DNA of 64,000 nt from Methylovulum sp. (lineage in GTDB: Bacteria > Pseudomonadota > Gammaproteobacteria > Methylococcales > Methylomonadaceae): assembly GCF_028687615.1 (NCBI RefSeq), contig NZ_JAQTZU010000007.1, positions 93,447 to 157,446 of the forward strand, written 5' to 3'. The notes below the pieces were generated by a model. That model was not told where the DNA came from and ran no database searches. It saw only the letters and a list, made by a program, of their open reading frames with translations. The translations under genes were made by a program, and so were the position numbers. Below are positions 27,007-36,916 of the stretch, in pieces. Position 1 is the stretch's first letter; each line of letters opens with the position of its first letter.

Positions 27007-27456
27007 ATGGCAAGTATTGAAATTGATGATGCCGAGATACTGAGGGTATTACGCCGCCTACAGGATGCAAGCAGTTATTTACGGCCCGCGCTTTTAGAAA
27101 TTGGCGAGGATTTGGTTGAATCGACTAAGCAACGGTTTGAAACGTCAACAGCACCGGATGGCAGCGATTGGTTATTAAATAGCGCGTTGTCCACCTTATT
27201 ATATAAGGCCGGTGACAAACCGCTGGTGGATGGCGGAACCTTAAGCCATCAAATCAATAAAGATGTGACTGGGGATACGTTGGAAGTCGGCAGCACGATG
27301 GAATATGCCGCTATGCAGCAATTTGGTGGCACAAAAGAGGAGTTCCCATATCTATGGGGAGATATTCCAGCAAGGCCGTTTTTGGGCGTGTCGCAGGAAG
27401 ATAAAGATAATATTTTGGCTGTTTTGAATCGCCATATTGAAGCAGTATTGCGGTAA
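27007..27456 (+). CDS. Phage virion morphogenesis protein (Mu gpG-like)
   Basis: A 149-residue member of the Mu gpG / tail-completion family. Typical segments: PALLEIGEDLVESTKQRF, the FETSTAPDGSDW turn, KPLVDGGTLSHQI, YAAMQQFGG and IPARPFLGVSQEDKDNI. It acts in head or tail completion in Mu-like phages. Its gene is separated from gp30-like by the structured RNA candidate and followed by a second hairpin-rich gap. Confidence 0.85.
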   Translation: MASIEIDDAEILRVLRRLQDASSYLRPALLEIGEDLVESTKQRFETSTAPDGSDWLLNSALSTLLYKAGDKPLVDGGTLSHQINKDVTGDTLEVGSTMEYAAMQQFGGTKEEFPYLWGDIPARPFLGVSQEDKDNILAVLNRHIEAVLR

Positions 27457-27469
27457 AAAAGAGAGCGTC

Positions 27470-27586
27470 ACGGATATGTTAGCGCATACCCATGACCTCA
27501 ATACACAGTGAAGTTACCACCGTGAACCGAGCAAGGCTCCCTGCCAGTCGACCGGCAGTGTAAGCCTAGCAGTTTTTTTATAAACT
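27470..27586 (+). ncRNA. Second structured intergenic element with U-run, before the methylase
   Basis: The 143-base gap after the gpG-like gene has complementary blocks: TCACGG (about 27471) with CCGTGA (about 27530), TATG/CATA, and a long hairpin AGGCT...CTGCC / GGCAG...AGCCT around 27533-27570, closely followed by seven T. It could be a structured RNA ending in its own terminator, or only a terminator for the head genes. No Rfam family is recognised with confidence. Confidence 0.35.
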
Positions 27587-27599
27587 TAAAGGTGTTCAC

Positions 27600-28379
27600 A
27601 TGATTAAAAGTCCGTTGTCAGGATGGATTGGTGGTAAATATCAGTTATCAAAACAGACTTGTGATTTGATTCCGGCTCATGAATGTTATTGCGAGCCGTT
27701 TGCGGGCGCAGCGTGGGTGTTTTTTCGGAAAGACCGTTCAAATGTGTAGGTATTGAATGATATCAATACCAATATCATCACTTTATATAGAGTGGTGCAG
27801 CATCATTTAGAAGAGTTTATCCGTTATTTTAAGTGGGTTTTGGTTAGCAGAAATGAGTTTGATCGGCAGCTTAAATCAAAACCTGAAACTTTGACGGATA
27901 TTCAAAGGGCGGTCAGGTTTTTTTATTTACAGAAAACGTCGTTTGTAGGGCGTATCGATAAACCAACGTTTGGCTATGCTCCATCTAGTGCGTCAAGGCT
28001 AAATTTGCTTCGGGTTGAAGAGGATTTATCTCAGGCGCATTTGAGGTTATCACAGGTTTATATCGAAAACCTTGGCTATAGTGATCTGATCAAACGCTAT
28101 GACCGGGATAAGACGTTTTTTTATATTGATCCTTCCTATTACGATTGTGAGAATTACTACGGTAATGGGGTTTTTGCTAAAGCGGATTTTTATTTGTTGG
28201 CGGTTCAATTAGCTAAGATCAAAGGTAAGTTTTTATTAAGCTTGAATGACACCCCAGAGGTGCGGAGTATTTTTTCTGAATTTATTATTGATCCTGTTTC
28301 TCTTCGCTATTCGTGCGGAAAAAAGAACACGATTGCAAGAGAGGTGTTGATTCGTAATTACGAACTCGAAGTCGCTTAA
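27600..28379 (+). pseudogene. DNA adenine methylase (D12/Dam class) interrupted by one amber codon
   Basis: From ATG 27600 the frame reads IKSPLSGWIGGKYQLSKQT and CEPFAGAAWVFFRKDRSNV, which is the SAM-binding N-terminus of D12-class adenine methylases, then TAG at 27747-27749, then in the same frame VLNDINTNIITLYRVVQHHL to the end at 28379. A single GAG or CAG to TAG change would explain it. The catalytic motif is DPSYYD instead of the usual DPPY. Phage-encoded methylases of this type protect phage DNA. Translation could restart at TTG 27753, but that product would lack the SAM loop. Confidence 0.8.
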
Positions 28380-28388
28380 TGATATGAG

Positions 28389-28417
28389 AAATGGTGGTAA
28401 TTAATACCGCCATTTTA
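28389..28417. terminator. Hairpin after the methylase pseudogene
   Basis: Arms aatggYggtaat and the complementary ccRccatt around a short AT loop, followed by TTTTATATTTT. It probably terminates the phage-derived operon. The stretch that follows up to 28535 is strikingly T-rich and holds no gene. Confidence 0.6.
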
Positions 28418-28535
28418 TATTTTATATTTTGAAAATTATTTTTATTTTACCGTTTCGTTTTATTTCTATTTGTACCTTTTCATTTCATTTATGTCACCGT
28501 TGCTGGTTTAAATATCTCACTCCCGTTTACCACCG

Positions 28536-29034
28536 ACTTTTAGTCGGTCAGATTTATCTATGATTTTTTGACGTATGATATTGCCCTGAATCGAAAAGAA
28601 GGGGGGGCTTATGGATTACCGTTATGGAAGCCATACAGTATTTAAAATTCAATATCATTTTGTCTTTGTCACAAAGTATCGCTACAAGGTATTGAAAGGT
28701 GATGTTGGCTTGAAAGTTCGTGAGCTGATTAGGCAGACGTGTGAAGCCTTTGAGATAGGGATTCTGAAAGGGGTTGTCAGCCAGGGCCATGTCCAGTGTT
28801 GGTTTCTGCGCCGCCCAATCTGGCACCGAGTGAAATAATGAGGCGGATTAAGGGAAGAAGTTCGAGAGTTTCCCGGATTTGAAAAAACGCTATTGGGGGC
28901 GTCACTTCTGGGCGCGGGGCTACTTTTGCGTGACTTCTGGTGAATTGACAGAAGAGATGATAAAAAATTATCTGGAGCATCATTTCGAGCCCAAAGGGGA
29001 TGATAATTTTAGGGTAGTCCTGCAATCGGAATGA
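28536..29034 (+). pseudogene. IS200/IS605-type TnpA (Y1 transposase), frameshifted
   Basis: A left-end hairpin ccgac-tttta-gtcgg (28536-28550) is followed by an ATG at 28611 and MDYRYGSHTVFKIQYHFVFV TKYRYKVLKG, the standard start of IS200 TnpA with the HxH-type region altered: the usual HVHxL is read HVQCW because one base is missing at about 28793. In the other frame SAPPNLAPSEIMRRIKGRSS follows, and after a second indel near 28855 FPDLKKRYWGRHFWARGYFC with the C-terminal EEMIKNYLEHHFEPK to the TGA at 29032. Two indels make it inactive. Confidence 0.85.
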
Positions 29035-29149
29035 TTTGTAAAAAGTCAAGCCTACCGATTTATTGGGTCGAATGCCCGTACTTCAAGGCGTACAGTCATC
29101 GCAATATTTTATTGACAAATCTATTATCATTCCGATTGCAGGACTACCC
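29012..29149. repeat. 24-bp perfect inverted repeat over the end of the IS200 remnant
   Basis: The last codons and stop of the broken tnpA lie in a 24-base arm (29012-29035) whose exact reverse complement occurs at 29126-29149, 90 bases away. IS200 elements normally have small end hairpins, not long terminal repeats. The arrangement suggests a local inverted duplication or two nested ends. Beyond it to 29388 there is a short open frame (PASESLARAYSDEAPEYSPA) that I do not recognise and the REP-like unit near 29347-29376. Confidence 0.7.
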
Positions 29150-29388
29150 GCCAGCGAAAGTTTAGCCCGCGCTTATAGTGATGAAGCGCCTGAATATTCG
29201 CCCGCACCGGGGCATATCCTGGCCTTGCCGCTGTACCTGAGCTTTTTTGAGTTTGTCCATAATGTCAGGATGCGGTAAAGGCTTACTTTCTTCGTCACCG
29301 GCTGTTTTGGTTAAAAAGACCCCGAAACCCATATAGAGCCTTGAGTTTAATTAGTCGTAGCCTGTATGAAGCGCGAGCGGAATACAAG

Positions 29389-30863
<1,475 letters not shown>

Positions 30864-30873
30864 AGTAGGGTGT

Positions 30874-31116
30874 TTAAAGCTGGCTGTTGAGTAATTCATC
30901 AAGCGTTGGCAATTCAGGGTCGGCGTTGCAGCGTACTTTGTAAATATCAATAAACTCCATAAAAGCCTGTTCCAGATCAGCCAAAATGTCTTCTTCATTT
31001 TCGCGTTCATCTTCAGGAACATCATCGGATTCCAGATATTCGCGTTGTAAGGCCACTTCACTGTTCAGGGCGAGGGTCGCATAAATGACGGCGTTATTTG
31101 AGATAGTGTCGCTCAT
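30874..31116 (-). CDS. Acidic hypothetical protein upstream of yffB-dapE
   Basis: An 80-residue, strongly acidic soluble protein (MSDTISNNAVIYATLALNSE, then EYLESDDVPEDERENEEDIL, ending LPTLDELLNSQL). The ATG at 31116 has GGAG 10 bases upstream, better than the TTG 15 bases earlier that forms that GGAG. It lies 10 bases before yffB, so it is probably the first gene of the operon. No family recognised; I see it as a real gene because of its spacing and ribosome site. Confidence 0.7.
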   Translation of the reverse strand: MSDTISNNAVIYATLALNSEVALQREYLESDDVPEDERENEEDILADLEQAFMEFIDIYKVRCNADPELPTLDELLNSQL

Positions 31117-31418
31117 AATCGTTAGCTCCAAGGTTGGGAAGGTGATTTATCGCATTAGTGTAGCGTAACTGGGTATTTTTAGTATGAGTTTATTGGTGCA
31201 AATTCGGGATATGCGGCATTGCCCGGTTACAACATCTGCTGTAGCGGTTGAAATCAACCGGCTATCGGTGGATTTGCCCGTAAGTTTTCTTTTTTACCAG
31301 ATAATGATACGGAATTTATTAAAAATACTATTTAAAATCATGTTGTTAAAAAAATAATGACAATTGGCACATAAATCGCTTATTGCACAAGTGACATTTT
31401 ATAAATGAGGAAACAGTC
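31117..31418. other. Intergenic region, divergent promoters
   Basis: About 300 bases between the dapE operon and a SulP gene, with no gene. A small hairpin CGGTTG-aaat-CAACCG lies at 31245-31260. The right half is AT-rich and promoter-like, ending in a GAGGAAA ribosome site for the SulP gene. Confidence 0.5.
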
Positions 31419-33080
31419 ATGAGTGAAGTTAATTTATCCGTTTTACCCAAAACCGGTTTGGCCGGTTTGAAAGAAAATTGGCGCAGTGATTTGCTGTCGG
31501 GTTTTCTGGTTTTTTTGATTGCCATGCCTTTGTGCCTTGGCATTTCTATGGCTTCCGGTTTTCCGCCGTCGGCAGGCATCATTTCGGCGGTGATCGGTGG
31601 TGTGTTGGTTTCGCGTATCAACGGCTCGTTCGTCACCATCAATGGCCCGGCGGCGGGTTTGATCGTCGTGGTGTTGGGTGCGGTGCAAGAGTTGGGCGAA
31701 GGCGATGCGATGGCGGGTTACCGCTATACCTTGGCGGCGATTGTGATAGCCAGCGCGTTCCAAGTTTTGATGGGCTATTTTAAATCAGGCCGCCTCAGTT
31801 CGTTTTTTCCGGCTTCGGTAGTCCACGGTATGTTGGCGGCTATCGGCATCATTATCATGGCGAAACAAATCCATGTGGTGTTGGGTAATGCACCGGAAAA
31901 AGGCAGCAGTCTGTTTTCGACGATTGCCCAAATACCGCATAGCCTGATCAATATGAACCATGAAATAGCCATTATCGGTTTTTCGGGGTTGGCTATTTTG
32001 ATCCTTTGGTCTGTTGTAAAGAACAAGTATTTAAAAATGATTCCCGCGCCGCTGATCGTCGTGTTGGTGGGTATCGGCCTGGGTAAACTGTTCGATCTTG
32101 ACCACGAGCACATCTATCTGTTTTTGCCTGACGCGACGTTTTTGCCGCATCATGAAGAAACCGTCGGGCCGAAATTTTTAGTGTCCATTTCCGACAATTT
32201 TATGTCCAGCTTTTATTTCCCTGACTTTTCTAAAGTCGCCACCTTGGAGTTTTGGGAAGCGGTGGTCAGCATTTGCTTGGTCGGCAGTTTGGAAAGCCTG
32301 TTGAGTGCGATGGCGGTTGACAAGTTAGACCCGTATAAACGCCAATCAAATTTGGATAAGGACTTGATGGCGGTGGGTACGGGTAATTTGGCGGCGGGTC
32401 TGGTCGGTGGCCTGCCGATGATCGCAGAAATTGTCCGCAGTTCCGCCAACGTCACTAACGGCGCGAAAACCAGTTGGGCGAACTTCTTTCATGGCTTGTT
32501 CTTATTGATTTTTGTCGTGGTGTTCCCGCGTTTGATCCACAGCATTCCCTTGGCGGCTTTGGCTTCCTTATTGGTGTTCACGGGCTTTCGTTTGGCTTCG
32601 CCAAAAGAATTTGGCAAAGTGTTTGAATTGGGTAAAGAACAGTTTTTTATGTTCGTCATCACTATTATCGGCGTGATCGCCACCGATTTGTTGATTGGTG
32701 TTGCTATTGGTATTGTCGTCAAGTTGCTGATCCATATCAGCCGTGGCGTTAAGTTGAACAATTTGTTCAAAATCCATTTTGAAATCCAACAACCTGACAG
32801 CAACACCGTGTTGGTGAAAATCAGCGGGGCGGCCATTTTCTCCAACTTCATGGCGTTAAAAGATGCGATGATGGCTGTGGAACCAGGCAAGATGGTTATT
32901 TTCCAGTTAAACGATGCCTATTTGCTTGACCATAGCGTCATGGAATTCATGCACCATTTTCAGCACGACTATGAAGCGCAAGGTGGAAAGTGTGACTTTT
33001 ACGGTCTGGAATATCATGATGCCTACTCAAACCATCCGTTAGCGGCACGCAAGCAAAAAATGGTTTCTGGATATAGCTAG
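31419..33080 (+). CDS. SulP-family anion transporter with STAS domain
   Basis: A 553-residue inner-membrane carrier of the SulP (SLC26) family. N-terminal FLVFLIAMPLCLGISMASGF and NGPAAGLIVVVLG mark the 14-helix core (about 25-430); EAVVSICLVGSLESLLSAMA and DKLDPYKRQSNLDKDLMAVG are the conserved middle. The STAS domain follows (about 455-540: TVLVKISGAAIFSNFMALK, then DAYLLDHSVMEFMHHF). Substrate could be sulfate or bicarbonate; this lineage resembles carriers next to carbonic anhydrases. It is followed after a palindrome by an outer-membrane DUF2490 protein. Confidence 0.9.
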   Translation: MSEVNLSVLPKTGLAGLKENWRSDLLSGFLVFLIAMPLCLGISMASGFPPSAGIISAVIGGVLVSRINGSFVTINGPAAGLIVVVLGAVQELGEGDAMAGYRYTLAAIVIASAFQVLMGYFKSGRLSSFFPASVVHGMLAAIGIIIMAKQIHVVLGNAPEKGSSLFSTIAQIPHSLINMNHEIAIIGFSGLAILILWSVVKNKYLKMIPAPLIVVLVGIGLGKLFDLDHEHIYLFLPDATFLPHHEETVGPKFLVSISDNFMSSFYFPDFSKVATLEFWEAVVSICLVGSLESLLSAMAVDKLDPYKRQSNLDKDLMAVGTGNLAAGLVGGLPMIAEIVRSSANVTNGAKTSWANFFHGLFLLIFVVVFPRLIHSIPLAALASLLVFTGFRLASPKEFGKVFELGKEQFFMFVITIIGVIATDLLIGVAIGIVVKLLIHISRGVKLNNLFKIHFEIQQPDSNTVLVKISGAAIFSNFMALKDAMMAVEPGKMVIFQLNDAYLLDHSVMEFMHHFQHDYEAQGGKCDFYGLEYHDAYSNHPLAARKQKMVSGYS

Positions 33081-33089
33081 AAACAAGGG

Positions 33090-33121
33090 ATTGGGCTTTG
33101 ATGCATGCATCAAAGCCCAAT
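33090..33121. terminator. 32-bp perfect palindrome after the SulP gene
   Basis: A perfect palindrome with arms attgggctttgatgca and its complement, 10 bases after the SulP stop. It forms a very stable hairpin but has no T-run, so factor-independent termination is uncertain; it may also protect the 3' end of the mRNA. The following 190 bases up to the DUF2490 gene hold no convincing gene. Confidence 0.6.
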
Positions 33122-33314
33122 TCATCCGGTCTATGCCATCACAATTGTAGTGCCGGGGTCTTCCAAAGACTGGCTTATGAGATTCATATCCCGGCAATGC
33201 CCATACTCAGGGGCAAGCACTTCGTGTCGCCTTTCGTAAGCTTTTAAGCATACGCCATACGCCCCCATCACATCACTTAAGTAGTGAAAACCAGAAAAAA
33301 ACAGGTAAAACCAT

Positions 33315-34034
33315 ATGAAAAAAATTAAACGTTTGGCAATGATCATTATGTGTTTGGACATAATGTTCTTATCATCTACAGCAATGGCGGATGATGGCAA
33401 TTTAGTTGAAAATGACGGCAGTTGGCTGCAAATGGTCGGCGAAGGCAGTTTAAAAATCCTCGATCCAAGATTGGAAAAAACCCGTATCTGGCTGGAAGGG
33501 CAGTCCCGTTACGATGGTGATTTCAGCCATTGGTATCAAGGTTTGGCGCGGGCCGCCATCGGGTATTCGCTGAGTGAGCACGCCACAGTTTGGGCCGGTT
33601 ATACTTGGTTGCCCACCCAAAACCTTCCTGCTAATAAATTTGTTTCCGAACAAGATGTGTGGCCTGGTTTCCGTTATGTGTTGCCGACCAGTTTCGGTAC
33701 CTTGTCCTATAGGATACTGATTGAAAGCAATTTTTTACAGGATAGCAATGTGCGTGTCCGGCCACGGCAGATGTTGCGTTTCATGCACCCTATGGCATTT
33801 GAGCCGCGCTTGAGCCTGATCGCTTGGGATGAACTTTTTATCCGTGCCAATTCCACGCCTTACGGCGGCCAATCCGGTTTTGACCAAAACCGTGCTTTTG
33901 CGGGTCTGGGCTGGACGTTTAATAAAAACGTGCGTACTGAATTGGGTTATTTGAACCAATATTTGGATGATGCCTCGCATACCAACAATACCATGCACAA
34001 TTTGGTCATGGGTTCTATCTTTATTAATTTCTAA
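33315..34034 (+). CDS. DUF2490 outer-membrane protein
   Basis: A 239-residue secreted protein: signal peptide to about residue 25 (KKIKRLAMIIMCLDIMFLSS, cleavage after AMA), then a DUF2490 beta-barrel with many aromatic strands (RTRIWLEGQSRYDGDFSHWY-like, LARAAIGYSLSEHATVWAGY, FRYVLPTSFGTLSYRILIES) and a C-terminal Phe as in outer-membrane barrels. Function unknown. The SulP gene lies just upstream in the same direction, so an outer/inner membrane transport pair is possible. Confidence 0.8.
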   Translation: MKKIKRLAMIIMCLDIMFLSSTAMADDGNLVENDGSWLQMVGEGSLKILDPRLEKTRIWLEGQSRYDGDFSHWYQGLARAAIGYSLSEHATVWAGYTWLPTQNLPANKFVSEQDVWPGFRYVLPTSFGTLSYRILIESNFLQDSNVRVRPRQMLRFMHPMAFEPRLSLIAWDELFIRANSTPYGGQSGFDQNRAFAGLGWTFNKNVRTELGYLNQYLDDASHTNNTMHNLVMGSIFINF

Positions 34035-34162
34035 CAAGCTTAGGCGATTTCCAAGAATGAATGCACTGAATGCACTCAAATCACGCAGGTTTTTTGTTCA
34101 TTTTCAACGACTGCAAGGATGCCACCACAAGGGTGGTTTATGGACGGAGCGGTTGCCGAGGC

Positions 34163-34202
34163 GTAAAAATAGGCGCATAGCAAGCTATGTAACTATTTTT
34201 AC
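34163..34202. repeat. 40-bp hairpin repeat
   Basis: Arms gtaaaaatag and ctatttttac enclose a second stem cata-gcaagc-tatg. Perfect outer arms of 10 bases. It lies in the 300-base gap after the DUF2490 gene, which otherwise shows nothing coding. Function unknown; REP-type element likely. Confidence 0.6.
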
Positions 34203-34337
34203 AACGCAGACGCTGTTCATGGATGAACAAGGATCGCGGGAGGCAGGACGCCGTAAGCGACAAATAAACAAAAAGACCAGTGAGTTGGGTATATTCTTCG
34301 CCGGAAATCGCCTTAGTGTTGGACACGGACAGAAACC

Positions 34338-34487
34338 TTGCGCATTCTCTGTATTTTAGTGCTAATTGTTATCACGCTACTCGAAATTGGCCCGATACCG
34401 ATTTCTGGAATCATGTTGCTTTGGATTGTGCTGTTTCGGCCTAAGTGGTTTTATCAACTGGTGCAAAAAATATACAAAATAAAATAA
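34338..34487 (+). CDS. Very small membrane protein (49 residues)
   Basis: A TTG-started frame encodes MRILCILVLIVITLLEIGPI then PISGIMLLWIVLFRPKWFYQ and a basic tail LVQKIYKIK. Two hydrophobic segments separated by a Gly-Pro turn, then positive residues, is a believable two-helix membrane miniprotein. A weak GGACAG ribosome site precedes it. Third-position pattern and amino acid make-up look coding. It is not related to anything I can name; neighbours are repeats on both sides and gpmI 330 bases downstream. Confidence 0.5.
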   Translation: MRILCILVLIVITLLEIGPIPISGIMLLWIVLFRPKWFYQLVQKIYKIK

Positions 34488-34508
34488 GTCCGTGTCTGCC
34501 ATACCCTC

Positions 34509-34625
34509 AGTGGTCAAGTTTTCTTTTTGGGGGCGAGGTCATCTTGACCGCAACCAGTAGGCAGGATGCCTTTATTAAGGGGGCGGCAAACCCGCCAAGC
34601 CGCCGACCAATCGGAGCGCGTACCC
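34509..34625 (+). repeat. Dispersed repeat, copy 1 (related to 44222-44330)
   Basis: Blocks ggtcaagttttc, tcttgaccgca, ggcaggatgcc, attaaggggg, gcaaacccgcc and gaccaatcggagcgcg occur here and, in opposite orientation and partly different order, at 44222-44330. The remaining DNA up to gpmI (34626-34815) shows a G-run and an AT-rich promoter-like end but no gene. Confidence 0.6.
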
Positions 34626-34815
34626 TTCAGTATCTTACTCACCATCATGGCTGGCACCCTCCAAATGTTCGGACAAGTTGTAGCAGGTGTAGTTGAGGGG
34701 GGGCTGATCAGGTATCCTATGTATCTTTGCTTCGTTATCATATCCCTTAAAATATGCTATTTTGCCCAGGGTAGCGAAAGTCTTATATTTATGTACACAT
34801 AATTTGGAGTTAGAA

Positions 34816-36468
34816 ATGATTCAGTTGAAAAAGAATCCGGCTTTTGCCGGCCCGGAAGGCCCGGTGGTATTGGTGATTATGGATGGGGTAGGCATTGGTA
34901 AAAATCCTGAAAGCGATTTTGTGAAACAGGCAAATACGCCGAATCTCGACTGGCTGCATGACAATGCCCTGTATACCGAGTTGCAAGCGCATGGCGTGGC
35001 GGTAGGACTGCCGGATGACGGGGATATGGGCAATTCGGAAGTGGGGCATAATGCCATCGGCTGCGGTCGTATCTTTGAACAAGGCGCGGCCTTGGTCGGC
35101 AAGGCGATAGCGTCGGGCGCGATGTATGCCGACGGTTCCGTCTGGCAAGAACTGATAGCTAACGTCAACGCCAAATCGTCTACCTTGCATTTTATCGGGT
35201 TGTTGTCGGACGGCAATGTCCATTCCAATATCAACCATTTGGAATCCATGTTACGCATGGCGAAAGCGCAGGGTGTAAAAAAAGCACGTATCCATGCCTT
35301 GATTGACGGACGCGACGTGCCGCCAACTTCCGCACTGGAATATATTGACCGTTTCGATGCGTTCTTGAATGACATCAATGCCGATGGCACTGTCGATTAT
35401 TGCGTGGCCTCCGGTGGCGGGCGTATGAACATCACGATGGACCGTTATGATGCCAATTGGGATATGGTCAAACGCGGCTGGGCAACCCATGTCAAAGCTG
35501 AAGGCCGGATGTTTGCGTCGATGAAAACAGCGGTGGAAACCTTCCGTAGCGAAAATCCAGGCATTTTAGATCAGGATTTGCCCGCGTTTGTTATTGAACG
35601 CGACGGGCAGGCGGTAGGGCCGATTATGGATGGCGACAGCGTCATTTTCTTTAATTTCCGTGGCGACCGCGCCTTGGAAATTACCAAGGCTTTTGAAGCC
35701 GATGAGTTAAAAGAATTTGACCGTGGCGGCAAACCGGATGTGCTATACGCGGGCATGATGCAGTATGACGGCGATTTGGGCGTTCCAGCCCGTTATCTGG
35801 TTACGCCGCCAGCGATTGACCGCACCATGAGCGAATATCTCTCGAATGCAGGTGTCAAGCAATTGGCTATTTCAGAAACCCAAAAATATGGTCACGTCAC
35901 CTATTTTTTCAACGGCAATAACTCTGGTAAATTTGCGACCGAGACATGGCAAGAAATTCCGTCCGATGTCTGTCCGTTCGAGGATGCGCCACGGATGAAA
36001 GCGGATGAAATCACCGATGCCGTGGTGCAGGCGATTGAAAGCGGCGACTATCAATTTATCCGCCTGAATTTCCCGAATGGCGACATGGTGGGCCATACGG
36101 GCGTGGTGGGCGCGGTCAAATTGGCGGTTGAAGCGGTGGATGAAAGTGTCGGCAGGATTATGGACGCGTTGAAGAAAGCCAATGGGATTATGGTTTGCTC
36201 GGCTGATCATGGCAATGCGGACGATATGTGCGAACTGGATAAAAAAACGGGCGCATTGGTATTGGACGGGCAAGGCAGATGTAAACCCAAGACGGCGCAT
36301 TCGTTAAATCCGGTGCCCGGCATTGTTTACGATCCGTCCGGGGCAGCTAACGCCCGTTTGGCGGATGTGCTGGGAGCGGGCATTGCCAACCTGTCGGCGA
36401 CCTGCATCACCTTGTTGGGCTTTGAACCGCCCGAAGATTATGCGGCGAGTATTGTGGAAGTCGGTTGA
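34816..36468 (+). CDS. gpmI: 2,3-bisphosphoglycerate-independent phosphoglycerate mutase
   Basis: A 550-residue alkaline-phosphatase-fold enzyme interconverting 3- and 2-phosphoglycerate. Metal-binding VIMDGVGIGKN starts with Asp23; the phosphoserine is Ser74 in GNSEVGHNAIG. DGRDVPP, GGGRMNITMDRYDANWD, FNFRGDRALE, KYGHVTYFFNG and SADHGNAD complete the set. It is about 40 residues longer than the common 510-residue form, mostly at the N-terminus and in loops. ATG 34816 with GGAG upstream is chosen over a TTG-type extension to 34762. Confidence 0.96.
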   Translation: MIQLKKNPAFAGPEGPVVLVIMDGVGIGKNPESDFVKQANTPNLDWLHDNALYTELQAHGVAVGLPDDGDMGNSEVGHNAIGCGRIFEQGAALVGKAIASGAMYADGSVWQELIANVNAKSSTLHFIGLLSDGNVHSNINHLESMLRMAKAQGVKKARIHALIDGRDVPPTSALEYIDRFDAFLNDINADGTVDYCVASGGGRMNITMDRYDANWDMVKRGWATHVKAEGRMFASMKTAVETFRSENPGILDQDLPAFVIERDGQAVGPIMDGDSVIFFNFRGDRALEITKAFEADELKEFDRGGKPDVLYAGMMQYDGDLGVPARYLVTPPAIDRTMSEYLSNAGVKQLAISETQKYGHVTYFFNGNNSGKFATETWQEIPSDVCPFEDAPRMKADEITDAVVQAIESGDYQFIRLNFPNGDMVGHTGVVGAVKLAVEAVDESVGRIMDALKKANGIMVCSADHGNADDMCELDKKTGALVLDGQGRCKPKTAHSLNPVPGIVYDPSGAANARLADVLGAGIANLSATCITLLGFEPPEDYAASIVEVG

Positions 36469-36550
36469 GACTTCCGGGTGGCGGGACCGACAAGGTGATT
36501 TTCGAGAAAGAACAGACCATCAAAAATCTGATTGGTAGAATAACTAAAGT

Positions 36551-36876
36551 CCACGAAAATCACGAAAGGCACGAAAACTTAACAACCACCTGCTAAAAGC
36601 AGGTGGGTTAGCGCGGGACACAGAGGACTAAAGTCCACCCAGATTGTGTCCCGCGCTGTCGAGTTGTTTTTTTGAACCTTGATGCTAAAGCTAACCGGCT
36701 AAAACCGATGGTTTTAACCTTAAGGATGGAAATAACTTGGAGACGTTTTTTTCGTGTTTTTTGTGTCTTTCGTGGACAGATTTTTTGGGTAAATTCATCG
36801 CAGCTCAGAGGTTGTGGTGAGGTAAGAACCCCAACAATCCCAAATGCAACCTTCGTTGGGGTTCCTGTAGTCACCC
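36551..36876. repeat. Cluster of palindromic repeats between gpmI and corA
   Basis: The 448-base gap has no gene but several repeats: a hairpin CCACCTGCT-aaa-AGCAGGTGG (36586-36606); a perfect 12-bp inverted repeat GCGCGGGACACA with TGTGTCCCGCGC (36611-36622 and 36645-36656); cacgaaa-rich arms at about 36550-36577 matched in inverse by 36748-36776; and AACCCCAAC with GTTGGGGTT near 36828-36864. They look like dispersed non-autonomous repeats that have piled up. Confidence 0.6.
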
Positions 36877-36916
36877 CAACCCACAGATCTTTTTATAGAT
36901 AAAATACGGTGACATT

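Larger units (their letters stand above)
22198..28379 (+). mobile_element. Mu-like prophage remnant (packaging and head genes only)
   Basis: Gene order terminase large subunit (gp28-like), DUF935 portal (gp29-like), F-like head protein (gp30-like), gpG-like morphogenesis protein, followed by a Dam-like methylase pseudogene. This is the Mu head order, but transposase, Mor, lysis, protease/scaffold, major capsid, tail and Mom genes are absent. Insertion-sequence scraps flank it on both sides (ISAs1 and ISAzo13 left, IS200 right). The structural genes have full open frames, so decay is either recent or selection keeps them. Confidence 0.75.

Noticed and set aside
29063-29278. A 71-codon plus-strand frame after the IS200 remnant
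   Set aside because: Its first part is the complement of the inverted repeat and the rest matches nothing I know; more likely leftover DNA.
33131-33271. A 45-codon minus-strand frame after the SulP gene (MGAYGVCLKAYERRHEVLAP...)
   Set aside because: Protein-like in part, but no ribosome site, no family and only weak coding signal; left out of the list.
36780-36916. Leader of corA considered as a magnesium riboswitch
   Set aside because: Hairpins there are of the GTTGGGG palindromic repeat type and do not show the known Mg-sensing architectures.
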